Shown here: piece after piece, positions 1-7,589 of the stretch | How positions within the stretch are numbered: the first letter of the stretch is position 1 | Layout of the letters: each line of letters begins with the position of its first letter | From: Planctomycetales bacterium 71-10 | GTDB lineage: Bacteria; Planctomycetota; Planctomycetia; Isosphaerales; Isosphaeraceae | Assembly (NCBI GenBank): GCA_001898385.1 | Contig: MKTT01000087.1 | Coordinates: forward strand, 112,216-176,215 | Direction of reading: 5' to 3' | Length of the DNA: 64,000 nt | Program-made: the position numbers and the translations under genes | Notes under the pieces: generated by a model | The model's input: the letters and a program-made list of their open reading frames with translations, nothing else | What the model was told of the DNA's origin: nothing | The model's database searches: none

Positions 1-652
1 GGGGGGCCTGGAGGTCGTCGGGGGGCAGGGGGAGGTCGTCGGCCTCCAGGACCGGCGGGCCGACGGGGAGGCCGGCCCGCTGGTGCGCCTTGTAGTAGCG
101 ATACAGCAGCCAGCCGCCGACCCCGGACGCGATCGCGATGGCCACCCACTGCTGCGCCTCGTGCAGGCCCTTCTCGATCTGGTGTGCGAAGAGGTAGCCC
201 AGCAGGAACACCAGGCTGGTGCTCAGCAGCGCGGCGACGAGGTCGGTCAGCAGGAGCTTCAGGGGCGGGAGCTTCAGGATCCCGGCCGTCAGGTAGGCCG
301 CCGTCCGGAACCCGACCGCGAACCGGCCCAGGACCAGGATCTTGAAGCCGTGGCGGTGGAAGTAGCCCTTGATCTGGGTCTCGCGGGCCTTGGTCAGGAG
401 CCGCCGCGTCAGGGGGAGGCTCAGGACGCGCTCGCCGTAGCGATAGCCGACGGCGTAGACCAGGAAGTCCCCGAGCAGCACGCCGACCATGCAGGCCGAG
501 AACGCCATCGGCCCGTAGAGCCGCCCGTTGCGGCTGAGGATGGCCGCCAGGAGGACCGGAGCCTCCTCGGGGATCGGCAGGCCGAAGCCCCCCATCACGA
601 GGATCAGGGCGATCCCGAAATACCCGAGTTGTCCGACGAGCTGCTCCGTCAA
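1..652 (-). CDS. DedA-family membrane protein (C-terminus cut by window edge)
   Basis: The protein is an integral membrane protein of the DedA/SNARE-associated (VTT domain) superfamily, implicated in lipid-carrier flipping and membrane homeostasis; the substrate cannot be read from sequence. About 217 codons are visible. Near the N-terminus comes GFGLPIPEEAPVLLAA, the family's conserved E/P-rich re-entrant loop, followed by GDFLVYAVGYRYG and later GRFAVGFRTAAYLTAG, which matches the second DedA signature (GRFxPxxR). The start is taken as TTG at 652 because AGGAG lies six bases upstream; no ATG is suitably placed. The 3' end runs off the left edge, so the tail is unknown. It is divergent from the Uma2 gene on its right. 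Confidence 0.85.
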   Translation of the reverse strand, partial: MTEQLVGQLGYFGIALILVMGGFGLPIPEEAPVLLAAILSRNGRLYGPMAFSACMVGVLLGDFLVYAVGYRYGERVLSLPLTRRLLTKARETQIKGYFHRHGFKILVLGRFAVGFRTAAYLTAGILKLPPLKLLLTDLVAALLSTSLVFLLGYLFAHQIEKGLHEAQQWVAIAIASGVGGWLLYRYYKAHQRAGLPVGPPVLEADDLPLPPDDLQAP

Positions 653-852
653 GCTCGGCTCCTGGCACCCGACTCGCCCCGGTCCCCGTCGCCGGCGCGC
701 CCCAACCACTGGTATCACAACGACGCCGGTGCGTCGAGGGCCCTCCCGCGTCGTCCGCCCGCCCCGAGCCGGAATGCCCTGGCCGCCGACGGGGATTCGT
801 GCTAAGAATCGTCTGTACGCATGAACCGAAGCGAAGCTCGGAGGCCACGGCC

Positions 853-1737
853 ATGAGCACCGCCAAGCACGACCCGCCGCGGCAGACGGTCGACCTGCTG
901 GATCCGCCGTTCTGGGACGCCTACGACCCGAACTTCCCCGACAGCGACGGCCGGCCCATGGCGGACAACCAGACGCAATACAAGTGGATGGTGACGATCG
1001 CCGAGGGGCTGGACGACCTCTTCCGCGAGCGTCCCGACGTCCTCGTCGCCTGCGACCTCCTCTGGTATTTCGACCGCTCGGACGCCCGGCGCTGCATCGC
1101 GCCGGACGTGTTCGTCGCCTTCGGCCGCCCCAAGGCCCCCCGGCACTCTTACAAGGAGTGGCTGGAAGGCCACGCCCCGCAGGTCGTCTTCGAGATCCAC
1201 TCGCCCAGCAATCGCGAGGGCGTGATGCGGCGGAAGCTGAGGACCTACGACGAGCGGGGGGTCGAGGAATACTACTACTATTTCCCCGAGGGGGAGTCGG
1301 GGCGGTTCGACGGCTGGCTCCGCGGCCCGAACGGCCTGGAGCCGATCGCGACGACCGACGGCTGGGCCAGCCCCCGCCTGGGCGTGACCTTCGAGACGCC
1401 GCCGGAGGACGACGCCCTGGTCCTCCGCCGCCCCGACGGCGAGGCGTTCCAGCACGTCCAGGACATCATGAAGGACCGCCGGGCGATGCGCCGGCTGGCC
1501 AGGATCGAGCGCCGTCGCCGCAAGGAAGCCGACCGCCGCGCCGAAGTCCTGGAGCGCCGCGCCGACGACGCCGACCGCCGCGCCCGCGAGGAACGCGACC
1601 GCGCCCTCGACGCCGACCTGCGGGCGCGCGACGCCGACCGCCGCGCCCGCGAGGAGCGCGAGAGGGCCGAAGCCGAGCGCGAGCGGGCCGAGCGGCTGGC
1701 GGCGATGCTCCGCGCGATGGGCCACGAGCCCGATTGA
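853..1737 (+). CDS. Uma2-family (DUF820) endonuclease-fold protein with C-terminal coiled coil
   Basis: A member of the Uma2 family, restriction-endonuclease-fold proteins that are strongly expanded in planctomycetes and cyanobacteria; the biological role of the family is unknown. The core occupies roughly residues 1-190, with PDVFV (D85) and FEIHSPSN (E114) followed by Lys/Arg and Tyr residues as in the PD-(D/E)xK active site. Residues about 200-294 are an unbroken Arg/Glu/Ala-rich heptad stretch (repeated ADRRAREER-type units), predicted to be a long coiled coil and absent from minimal Uma2 proteins of about 190 residues. The ATG at 853 is preceded by GGAGG at eight bases, so the in-frame extension to 799 is rejected. 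Length 294 residues. Confidence 0.82.
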   Translation: MSTAKHDPPRQTVDLLDPPFWDAYDPNFPDSDGRPMADNQTQYKWMVTIAEGLDDLFRERPDVLVACDLLWYFDRSDARRCIAPDVFVAFGRPKAPRHSYKEWLEGHAPQVVFEIHSPSNREGVMRRKLRTYDERGVEEYYYYFPEGESGRFDGWLRGPNGLEPIATTDGWASPRLGVTFETPPEDDALVLRRPDGEAFQHVQDIMKDRRAMRRLARIERRRRKEADRRAEVLERRADDADRRAREERDRALDADLRARDADRRAREERERAEAERERAERLAAMLRAMGHEPD

Positions 1738-1756
1738 TCGACCCCGGCGAATCGCC

Positions 1757-1785
1757 TTGACCGGGATCCGGCGTGTGGATACCCT
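1757..1785 (+). promoter_or_regulatory. Weak sigma70-like promoter for the CARDB protein
   Basis: TTGACC (1757-1762) is followed after 17 bases by TACCCT (1780-1785). The -35 box is good (5/6) but the -10 is poor (3/6). It would give a leader of about 110 bases to the start at 1900. Confidence 0.28.
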
Positions 1786-1899
1786 CCCGACGCCCAGGAA
1801 GGGTTCCGTTCGAAATGCGAGAGAGCCGGCCCGCCCCCGTCCCATCGCCTTGCCAGCCGGGGGCCGTCCGCCGCGGTGTTCTCAAGGAGGAGGACGAGC

Positions 1900-3471
1900 A
1901 TGTCCGACAAGCGACGGTCCGAGGGACGTCGACGCGCCTGGGGGCGCGGGCCGATCATCCTGCGATTCGACTCCCTTGAGAAGCGCGAAGTCCTCTCGGC
2001 CGCGGGACATGCCCTCCCCGACCTCGTCGGCTCCTCGTTCGTCGCGGTCCAGGACGCCGACTGGGGCTCCACCGTGACGGTCACCGGCCAGGTCACCAAC
2101 CAGGGCGACGGCGCGACGACGGGGCCTTTCAACGTGGCCATCTACGCCGGGAGCCGCGCGACCGTGAACCGCCTGTCGGTCTCGCTCGGCGAGGTGACGA
2201 TCCCCGACGGGCTCGCCGCCGGGCAGTCCGTCCCGTTCACGGCGACCGTCAGGCTGCCGGCCAACCCCGTGCCGGGCATGGGGAGTTCCGGGCTCCTGCA
2301 CCTGTCCCTCAAGGTGGACTCGCAGAAGCAGGTCGCCGAGGCCAACGAGCGGAACAACTCGGGAGTGGGACCGGGCTATGACCAGTCGGTCGTCTCCATC
2401 GCCCCGACCCAGCCCGCCCAGTTGATCGCGACATCCGTCGGCACCTACCCCGCCGCCGCCACCTGGGGCAAGACCCTCTCGATCACAACCCAGGTGACGA
2501 ACAAGTCCTACGGCGCCGCCCCCGCGACCCGGGCGCAGGTCGTGCTCACGCCGGCCGGGATCGTCCAGGGGACCGGGTCGGACGTGACCCTCGGCAGCAT
2601 CACCATCCCGGCGATCCAGCCCTGGCAGACGGTCAACGCCGAGAAATCCTTCACGCTGCCCGCCATCCCGCCGGTCCTCCTGTCCGGCTACAGCCAGTTC
2701 ACGCTGACCATCCTGCCGGACGCCGACTTCCTCACGAACCCCGTCGGGCCGCATTTCGCGATCGGCGGGACCGGGATCGACCAGGCGGCCGTCACGATCA
2801 CCCTCCCGTCGGGCGCGACCGCCACGCCGATCCACGAGAGCCTGCCGGACCTCGCCATCGCCACGGTCACGCCGTCGACGTCCGACCTCGCCTGGGGCGG
2901 GAGCTTCGACGTCAGCACGACCGTCCAGAACATGGGGACCGTCGACCCCGGCGCGTTCCGGGTCCGGTTCCTGCTGGTGGGCCCCAGCGGCAACACCGCT
3001 CGCACCATCTTCCTGGGCGACGCCATCATCCCGGGCCTGGCGCCCGGCTACTCGCAGCCGATCACCCAGACCGTCAGCCTCCCCAGCCGACTGCCGTCGG
3101 GGATCCTGCTCGACGGGATCGGCACGGCCAAGATCGTGGCCGTCGCCGACCCCGAGAACGGGCTCAACGAGACCTTCAAGAACAACAACACCGCGACGTC
3201 GTCGCCGGTCTCGCTCCGGCTGCTGGGGAGCGACGGCTCCACGTTCGTCCCCAACACGCCCGACCCGGAGACCCTGCTCAACGTCAACCGTCCCAGCCTC
3301 GCCAAATACCAGAAAGCCACTAAGCTCGCCCAGGCCGCCGCGGCCACGCAGAACGGCCAGGCCACCCCGCACAAGAAGTTGTTCCGCCGGCCCCCGCCCA
3401 AGACGAGCAGCGGCAAGACGCTCGGCGTCTTCCCGAAGTCGGTGGGGAACTTCTTCAGCGACATCTTCTGA
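1900..3471 (+). CDS. Secreted CARDB-repeat protein with LEPR-XLL N-terminal motif
   Basis: A predicted cell-surface or extracellular protein of 523 residues. The N-terminus is Arg-rich and then reads RFDSLEKREVLSA, a version of the planctomycete LEPR-XLL motif found at the front of many large exported proteins. The body is a series of CARDB-type Ig-like domains (for example PDLVGSSFVAVQDADWGSTV, later PDLAIATVTPSTSDLAWGG), each ending with an NNSG/NNNT-type element typical of CARDB folds, which serve adhesion or spacing roles. The C-terminus is Lys/Pro-rich (KKLFRRPPPKTSS). AAGGAGGAGG ends seven bases before ATG 1900, fixing the start over an upstream in-frame TTG at 1876. No enzymatic motif is visible. 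Confidence 0.8.
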   Translation: MSDKRRSEGRRRAWGRGPIILRFDSLEKREVLSAAGHALPDLVGSSFVAVQDADWGSTVTVTGQVTNQGDGATTGPFNVAIYAGSRATVNRLSVSLGEVTIPDGLAAGQSVPFTATVRLPANPVPGMGSSGLLHLSLKVDSQKQVAEANERNNSGVGPGYDQSVVSIAPTQPAQLIATSVGTYPAAATWGKTLSITTQVTNKSYGAAPATRAQVVLTPAGIVQGTGSDVTLGSITIPAIQPWQTVNAEKSFTLPAIPPVLLSGYSQFTLTILPDADFLTNPVGPHFAIGGTGIDQAAVTITLPSGATATPIHESLPDLAIATVTPSTSDLAWGGSFDVSTTVQNMGTVDPGAFRVRFLLVGPSGNTARTIFLGDAIIPGLAPGYSQPITQTVSLPSRLPSGILLDGIGTAKIVAVADPENGLNETFKNNNTATSSPVSLRLLGSDGSTFVPNTPDPETLLNVNRPSLAKYQKATKLAQAAAATQNGQATPHKKLFRRPPPKTSSGKTLGVFPKSVGNFFSDIF

Positions 3472-3623
3472 GCATCTCGCCCGGTTCGCAGGCTTTGCCC
3501 AATCCGCCTCGGCCCCGGGCCTCGGCCAATCGACACAACCCAAGCAGATTTCAGCGATTCCGCCGGCGATCGGATCGCAATCCGGGAAACTTGAGACAAA
3601 ATGGAAAATAGCTAGGCGGTTTG

Positions 3624-3652
3624 TTGAAGAGCGGTAAGATCGCGGCTATGCT
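3624..3652 (+). promoter_or_regulatory. Sigma70-like promoter for the hydrolase-fold gene
   Basis: TTGAAG (3624-3629) and TATGCT (3647-3652) are separated by exactly 17 bases; each matches its consensus at four positions. The local stretch is clearly less GC-rich than its surroundings. The predicted transcript would start near 3660, about 110 bases before the gene. Confidence 0.5.
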
Positions 3653-3769
3653 TGCCTGGTCTGAACCTCCCTTGCGAGCGGGGGCGTCGACCAGGCCCGC
3701 CGTCCGGTCCCCGTCCAGGGCGACAGCCCCGCCCGAAGCCCCGAAGTCTTGCACACCGAGGATTTTACG

Positions 3770-4555
3770 ATGGCCCAGGACCGGATGGACGCACAGGGTT
3801 CCTCGACGAGTTCGCGGACGGCGGCTCTCGTTGATTCCCGCTTCGTACCGCGCCAGTATGAGCCCAACTACGCCTACCCGCTCCTGGTCTTGCTCCATGG
3901 CAAGGGGGGGGATGAGGATCAGCTCATCCGGGCGATGCCGGCGGTGAGCCGACGGAATTACGTCGGCCTCGGCCTGAGGGCGCCGGTCGCGGTCCATAAG
4001 AAGGATGGTCAGGTCGGCTATTCCTGGGGGCCGGACTTCGAGATCCCGGGCCGGAGCAGCTTCCGCACCGCGAGGCCGATGGACCCGGCGGATCAATTCC
4101 GACGCGCCATGTGCGATCCATGTTCGGATCCCATGACGCGGCTTGAGGATGGAGTCTTCGCCGGGGTCCGCGAGATCCGCAGCCTTATGCACGTCCACTC
4201 GGAGCGGATCTTCCTGATCGGTTTCGGAGAAGGGGCGGCGGCGGCGTATCGGCTGGGCCTCAGCTTCCCCGATCGGTTCGCCGGCGTCGTGGCCGTGAAC
4301 GGCTGGCTGCCGACCAACTTCCGGGCCCTCGCCCGTTTCGACGCCCTGCGGGATTTCCCCGTCCTGGCCGTCCACGGGGCCTGGAACTCGCGCGTGCCGC
4401 TCGCCCACGCCCGCCGCGACGTCGCCACGCTCCGGGCCGGCGGCCTGCGGGTCGCCTTCCAGGCCTACCCCTGCAACCATCGCCTCGACCCCGACATGCT
4501 GGCGGACGTCGACACCTGGATCATGAATCGCTGCACGAATCAGCCCGTCGCCTGA
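3770..4555 (+). CDS. Alpha/beta-hydrolase-fold protein, phospholipase/carboxylesterase type, nucleophile missing
   Basis: The fold resembles the carboxylesterase/phospholipase family (YpfH/LysoPL type): LLVLLHGKGGDED (residues 38-50) gives the oxyanion-hole strand, and IFLIGFGEGAAAAYRLG (147-163) is the nucleophile elbow. The elbow reads G-F-G-E-G, so the catalytic serine is replaced by glycine (G153). The usual acid in HGxxDxxVP is asparagine (HGAWNSRVP, N206); the histidine region NHRLD (H237) remains. The protein is therefore probably a non-catalytic relative with a binding or regulatory role, which is inference. ATG 3770 is chosen because GAGG lies eight bases upstream; an in-frame TTG at 3749 lacks one. 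Length 261 residues, normal for the family. Confidence 0.75.
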   Translation: MAQDRMDAQGSSTSSRTAALVDSRFVPRQYEPNYAYPLLVLLHGKGGDEDQLIRAMPAVSRRNYVGLGLRAPVAVHKKDGQVGYSWGPDFEIPGRSSFRTARPMDPADQFRRAMCDPCSDPMTRLEDGVFAGVREIRSLMHVHSERIFLIGFGEGAAAAYRLGLSFPDRFAGVVAVNGWLPTNFRALARFDALRDFPVLAVHGAWNSRVPLAHARRDVATLRAGGLRVAFQAYPCNHRLDPDMLADVDTWIMNRCTNQPVA

Positions 4556-4627
4556 TTCCCCGCCGCACCCGGGCGTTGTATCATGGGGGAGCGATCGGAG
4601 TCGCCCCCCTGGAGAGGCCCACCTGAT

Positions 4628-5869
4628 ATGGACGGCGCGTTCGCCTGTCCGGAGTGCGGCCAGGACGTGGAAGTGCGCTCGCCCGGCCCCGGGCGTCAGG
4701 TGCGCTGCTCGTTCTGCAACACGCTGATCGAAGTCCCTTTCCTCCCCCGCGTCGAGGGAGCGTGGAAGCGTCGGCGCTTCGGCCGCCCCTGGTGGTGGGC
4801 CTGGGCCTGGTGGGGCGTGGCGCTCTCCGTGATCGGCCTCGCCGCGGTCGCCGCCGCCCAGGCGATCGTCCGCGGCGAGCGGGCGGCGCGGGCCCGAACG
4901 ATCGAGCGATTGCTCGACTCTTCGAAATCGCACGAGGCCGACGGCCGCATCGACCTGGCCCTGATGGACCTGGACACGGCCCTCCAGACGGCGACCGGCG
5001 ACGACGACCTCCCCGAGAAGGGCGAGGCGATCCGGGTCCGTCGTTGCGACCTCGCCCGGCGCGACGTCCAGGCCGTCCTCGGGACGCTGGCGTCGGACGA
5101 CCGCGAGTCCGGGGCGCTCGGCGACTGGCTCAACCTGGTCGCCCGCGCCGGGGCGGATCGCGACCTCGCCCCGGTCCGGCGGGACGTCGAGGCCCGATTC
5201 GCCGCGACCCTGGGGCGATGGCTCGACGACCGGGAGGCCCGGGCCGGGCGCGAGCCCGACCCGTCGACGGCGTTCGGCGTCTGCGTCGACGCGGCCGACC
5301 TGTCGATCCATCTCCCCCCCGCCGACCACGACGCCGCCGTCCGCCGCTTCCGCGACATCGCCGCGCGGCTGGTCGCCCGCCGCGGGACGGTGCTGGACGT
5401 CGCGCCCGGCACCTACGTCCGCGGCACGAAGGCGAGCTACGACAAGGCCCTTCACGCGTTCATCGTGGAGACGCTCCGCGTCAAGGGTTACCTGCCCCCT
5501 TCGCCCTCGCGATGGGCCGACCTCTGGGCGAGCGCCCCCTATCGCTTCGCCTACGAGATCCGCGAGACGTATGAGGGCTCCTACCTGGAGACCCAGAACC
5601 GGCTGACGCGGATCGTCGCGACCCTCATGCTGTCGGGGCCGGGCGTCGCGGCCTGGAAGACCGCCCCGAGCGCCCGGACCGTCGTCCCGGTGCGCGGGAT
5701 GCCGTCGTACCTCGCGAGCCGGCTGGCCCTCAGCCTCGATCGGGTCGATGAGGCCGAGCGGATCCTCTACGAGGACGCCTTCGCCCAGATCCGCGACAAG
5801 TTCCGCGGCGGCCTCGCCAACCTCCCGGCGTACCCGGCCGCCGCGACGACGAGCCTTGGGACGAGGTGA
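4628..5869 (+). CDS. Zinc-ribbon, single-span membrane protein of unknown function
   Basis: I do not recognise a named family. Residues 7-30 form a zinc ribbon (C7-x2-C10 ... C27-x2-C30) like those at the front of many planctomycete regulatory proteins. A Trp-rich membrane helix follows at about 55-81, then a soluble region of about 330 residues whose first part looks like helical repeats (SHEADGRIDLALMDLDTALQ). That puts the ribbon in the cytoplasm if the helix is a simple anchor. The C-terminal half has no motif I can name. An upstream in-frame ATG at 4583 lacks a ribosome-binding site; ATG 4628 has GAGG eleven bases upstream, so the start is only moderately certain. Length 413 residues. 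Confidence 0.65.
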   Translation: MDGAFACPECGQDVEVRSPGPGRQVRCSFCNTLIEVPFLPRVEGAWKRRRFGRPWWWAWAWWGVALSVIGLAAVAAAQAIVRGERAARARTIERLLDSSKSHEADGRIDLALMDLDTALQTATGDDDLPEKGEAIRVRRCDLARRDVQAVLGTLASDDRESGALGDWLNLVARAGADRDLAPVRRDVEARFAATLGRWLDDREARAGREPDPSTAFGVCVDAADLSIHLPPADHDAAVRRFRDIAARLVARRGTVLDVAPGTYVRGTKASYDKALHAFIVETLRVKGYLPPSPSRWADLWASAPYRFAYEIRETYEGSYLETQNRLTRIVATLMLSGPGVAAWKTAPSARTVVPVRGMPSYLASRLALSLDRVDEAERILYEDAFAQIRDKFRGGLANLPAYPAAATTSLGTR

Positions 5870-5896
5870 CGCCCCCTTCGCCCCGAGGGCGGCGTC
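5868..5896 (+). terminator. Hairpin over the stop of the zinc-ribbon gene, with a downstream T-run
   Basis: GACGCC (5868-5873) pairs with GGCGTC (5891-5896), extended inward by CCC/GGG with one bulged C. Five T residues follow at 5907-5911. It could end transcription from the left, insulating the metal-transporter operon. Confidence 0.4.
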
Positions 5897-5928
5897 CGGT
5901 ATGATGTTTTTCGACGAACGCCATACCG
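5897..5928 (+). promoter_or_regulatory. Candidate NikR operator overlapping the promoter of the metal transporter operon
   Basis: A perfect inverted repeat CGGTATG-N18-CATACCG spans 5897-5928. Read as half-sites it is GTATGA (5899-5904), a 16-base spacer, then CCATAC (5921-5926). The operator known for E. coli NikR is GTATGA-N16-TCATAC, so 11 of 12 defined positions and the spacing agree. TATGAT at 5900-5905 lies inside the left half-site and could be the -10 element, with a weak TTCGCC 17 bases upstream; repressor binding there would block transcription. The operator is known from NikR; its use here is inferred. No nikR gene is visible in the window. Confidence 0.6.
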
Positions 5929-5977
5929 AACGGCGTGGACATCCCGGCCCGCGGGCCGAGCCGAATCAGGGCGCGCC

Positions 5978-6976
5978 ATGCACATTCCGGACGTACTCCT
6001 CGGCGGCGGGGCCGCCGCCGCGACCGCGGCCCTGGGCGCGGCGGGGCTGGGCTGGGCGCTGCGACGGGTCGACGAACGCCACGGCCCCCGGACGACCTCG
6101 CTGATGGGGATGACGGCGGCGTTCGTCTTCGCGGCCCAGATGGTGAACTTCCCGGTCGGGCCGGGCGTCTCGGGACACCTGTTGGGCGGGGTCCTGGCGG
6201 CCGTGCTGCTGGGGCCCTGGGCCGGCGCGGTGGTGATCGCGGCCGTGCTGATCGTCCAGTGCTTCCTCTTCCAGGACGGCGGCGTGACCGCGCTGGGGGC
6301 CAACTTCGTCAACATGGGCCTCGTCGGATCGGTCGGCGGCTACGCGATCTACGGGCCGATCCGGAGGGCCCTGGGGGGGCGGCGCGGGATCCTGATCGGC
6401 TCGATGGTGGCGGCCTGGTTCTCGGTCCTGCTGGCGGCGGGGGCGTTCTCGATCGAGCTGGGCGCCGGCGGCCGTCGCGAGGACTTCTTCCGGATCCTGA
6501 GCTGGATGGCCCTGGTCCACGCGGGGATCGGCGTGGGGGAGGCCCTCATCACGGGCCTGGTCGTCCGGTTCGTGCTGCTGACCCGCCCGGAGTTGATCGA
6601 AGGCGGGACGAACGAGGACGAGCTTCCGCGACGGATGCCGGGATGGCTGTCGCCGGCCGTCGCCGGGCTGGGGATCGCGCTGGCGGTCGCGGCGTTCGCC
6701 TCACCGTTCGCCGCCGAGTCGCCCGACGGCCTGGAGTACGTCGGCTCGATGTTCGGATTCCTGCCGGACGAGGAGGCCCCGCCGCTGGTGCGCTCGCCCA
6801 TGCCGGACTACCAGGCCCCGGTGCCGGCCGGGTTCGGGGGGATCGACCAGGTGAAGGCGGCGACGGCCGCGGCGGGCGTCGTCGGGACGCTGGTGGTCTT
6901 CGGCTTCGCCTGGGCGATGGCCCGGGTGTTCTCCGCGGGGGACGCGAAGCGGGGGGCCTGGGCCGATGCCGCCTGA
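5978..6976 (+). CDS. cbiM: ECF metal transporter S component, CbiM/NikM fused to a NikN-like tail (probably nickel)
   Basis: Substrate-binding membrane subunit of an energy-coupling-factor transporter for Ni2+ or Co2+. The N-terminus is MHIPD; in characterised NikM the metal is held by the N-terminal Met1/His2 and a histidine near 67, and here H2 and H67 (VSGHLLGG) are both present. CbiM-type membrane helices fill residues 1-205. The tail adds two further helices (about 224-242 and 292-315) flanking an outside loop with SPDGLE (248-253) and SPMPDY, the PDGLE/NikN-like auxiliary subunit. A NikR-like operator upstream and the absence of a recognisable cobalamin riboswitch favour nickel. It overlaps the next gene by 11 bases. 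Length 332 residues. Confidence 0.9.
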   Translation: MHIPDVLLGGGAAAATAALGAAGLGWALRRVDERHGPRTTSLMGMTAAFVFAAQMVNFPVGPGVSGHLLGGVLAAVLLGPWAGAVVIAAVLIVQCFLFQDGGVTALGANFVNMGLVGSVGGYAIYGPIRRALGGRRGILIGSMVAAWFSVLLAAGAFSIELGAGGRREDFFRILSWMALVHAGIGVGEALITGLVVRFVLLTRPELIEGGTNEDELPRRMPGWLSPAVAGLGIALAVAAFASPFAAESPDGLEYVGSMFGFLPDEEAPPLVRSPMPDYQAPVPAGFGGIDQVKAATAAAGVVGTLVVFGFAWAMARVFSAGDAKRGAWADAA

Positions 6977-7586
6977 CGGGCCGCCCCGCCGCGTGGACGC
7001 GCGGGTCAAGCTGATCGCGGCCGTCGGATTCGTGGTCGCGGTGGTCGTCGCGCCGCCGGGCTCGTGGCGATACCTCGCCGGGCTGGGGATCGCGCTGGCG
7101 GCCGTCGTGGTCGCGTCGAAGACGCCCCCGATCAAGCTGCTCGCGCGATGGCTGGCCTTCGCGCCGGCGCTCGGCTTCCTCGCCGTGCTGACCGCGGGGA
7201 GGGTCGCCGAGTCTTCGGCGTTGCCCTGGCGGATCGCGGCGCTGGACCTCGTGGCGCGGAACAGCCTGGCGTTCGTCGCCATGATGACGATGGCCCACGC
7301 CACCCCCTGGACGGACCTGCTCGCGGCGATGCGACGCCTGGGCATGCCCGCGGCGCTGGCCTCGACGCTGGCCTTCATGTATCGCTACCTGTTCGTCCTC
7401 CGCGACGAGCTGGGCCGGATGACGACGGCGCGGCGGGCCCGCACCTTCGGCCGCGGGCCCGGCTTCGGGTCGCTCGCGAGCCTGATCGGCGCGCTGCTGG
7501 GCCGCGCCCTGGACCGCGAGGAGCGCGTCTTCGCGGCGATGACCGCCCGGGGATGGGACGGCACCCTGCGGACCCTGGACGACTGA
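6966..7586 (+). CDS. cbiQ: ECF transporter T component, CbiQ/NikQ
   Basis: Transmembrane coupling subunit that links the metal-binding S component to the ATPase. The protein begins with DARVKLIAAVGFVVAVVV, the usual first helix of CbiQ, and carries the two short Ala-Arg coupling motifs of T components (RARTFGRG around residue 160 and TARGWDG near the C-terminus). At 206 residues it is slightly short for the family. ATG 6966 lies within the end of the upstream gene, giving an 11-base overlap that implies translational coupling, and the ATPase gene follows after three bases. Confidence 0.9.
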   Translation: MPPDGPPRRVDARVKLIAAVGFVVAVVVAPPGSWRYLAGLGIALAAVVVASKTPPIKLLARWLAFAPALGFLAVLTAGRVAESSALPWRIAALDLVARNSLAFVAMMTMAHATPWTDLLAAMRRLGMPAALASTLAFMYRYLFVLRDELGRMTTARRARTFGRGPGFGSLASLIGALLGRALDREERVFAAMTARGWDGTLRTLDD

Positions 7587-7589
7587 CCC

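Noticed and set aside
5870..5977. Cobalamin or NiCo riboswitch upstream of the metal transporter
   Set aside because: The interval is too short for a cobalamin riboswitch and contains no B12-box-like sequence; the inverted repeat fits a protein operator better.
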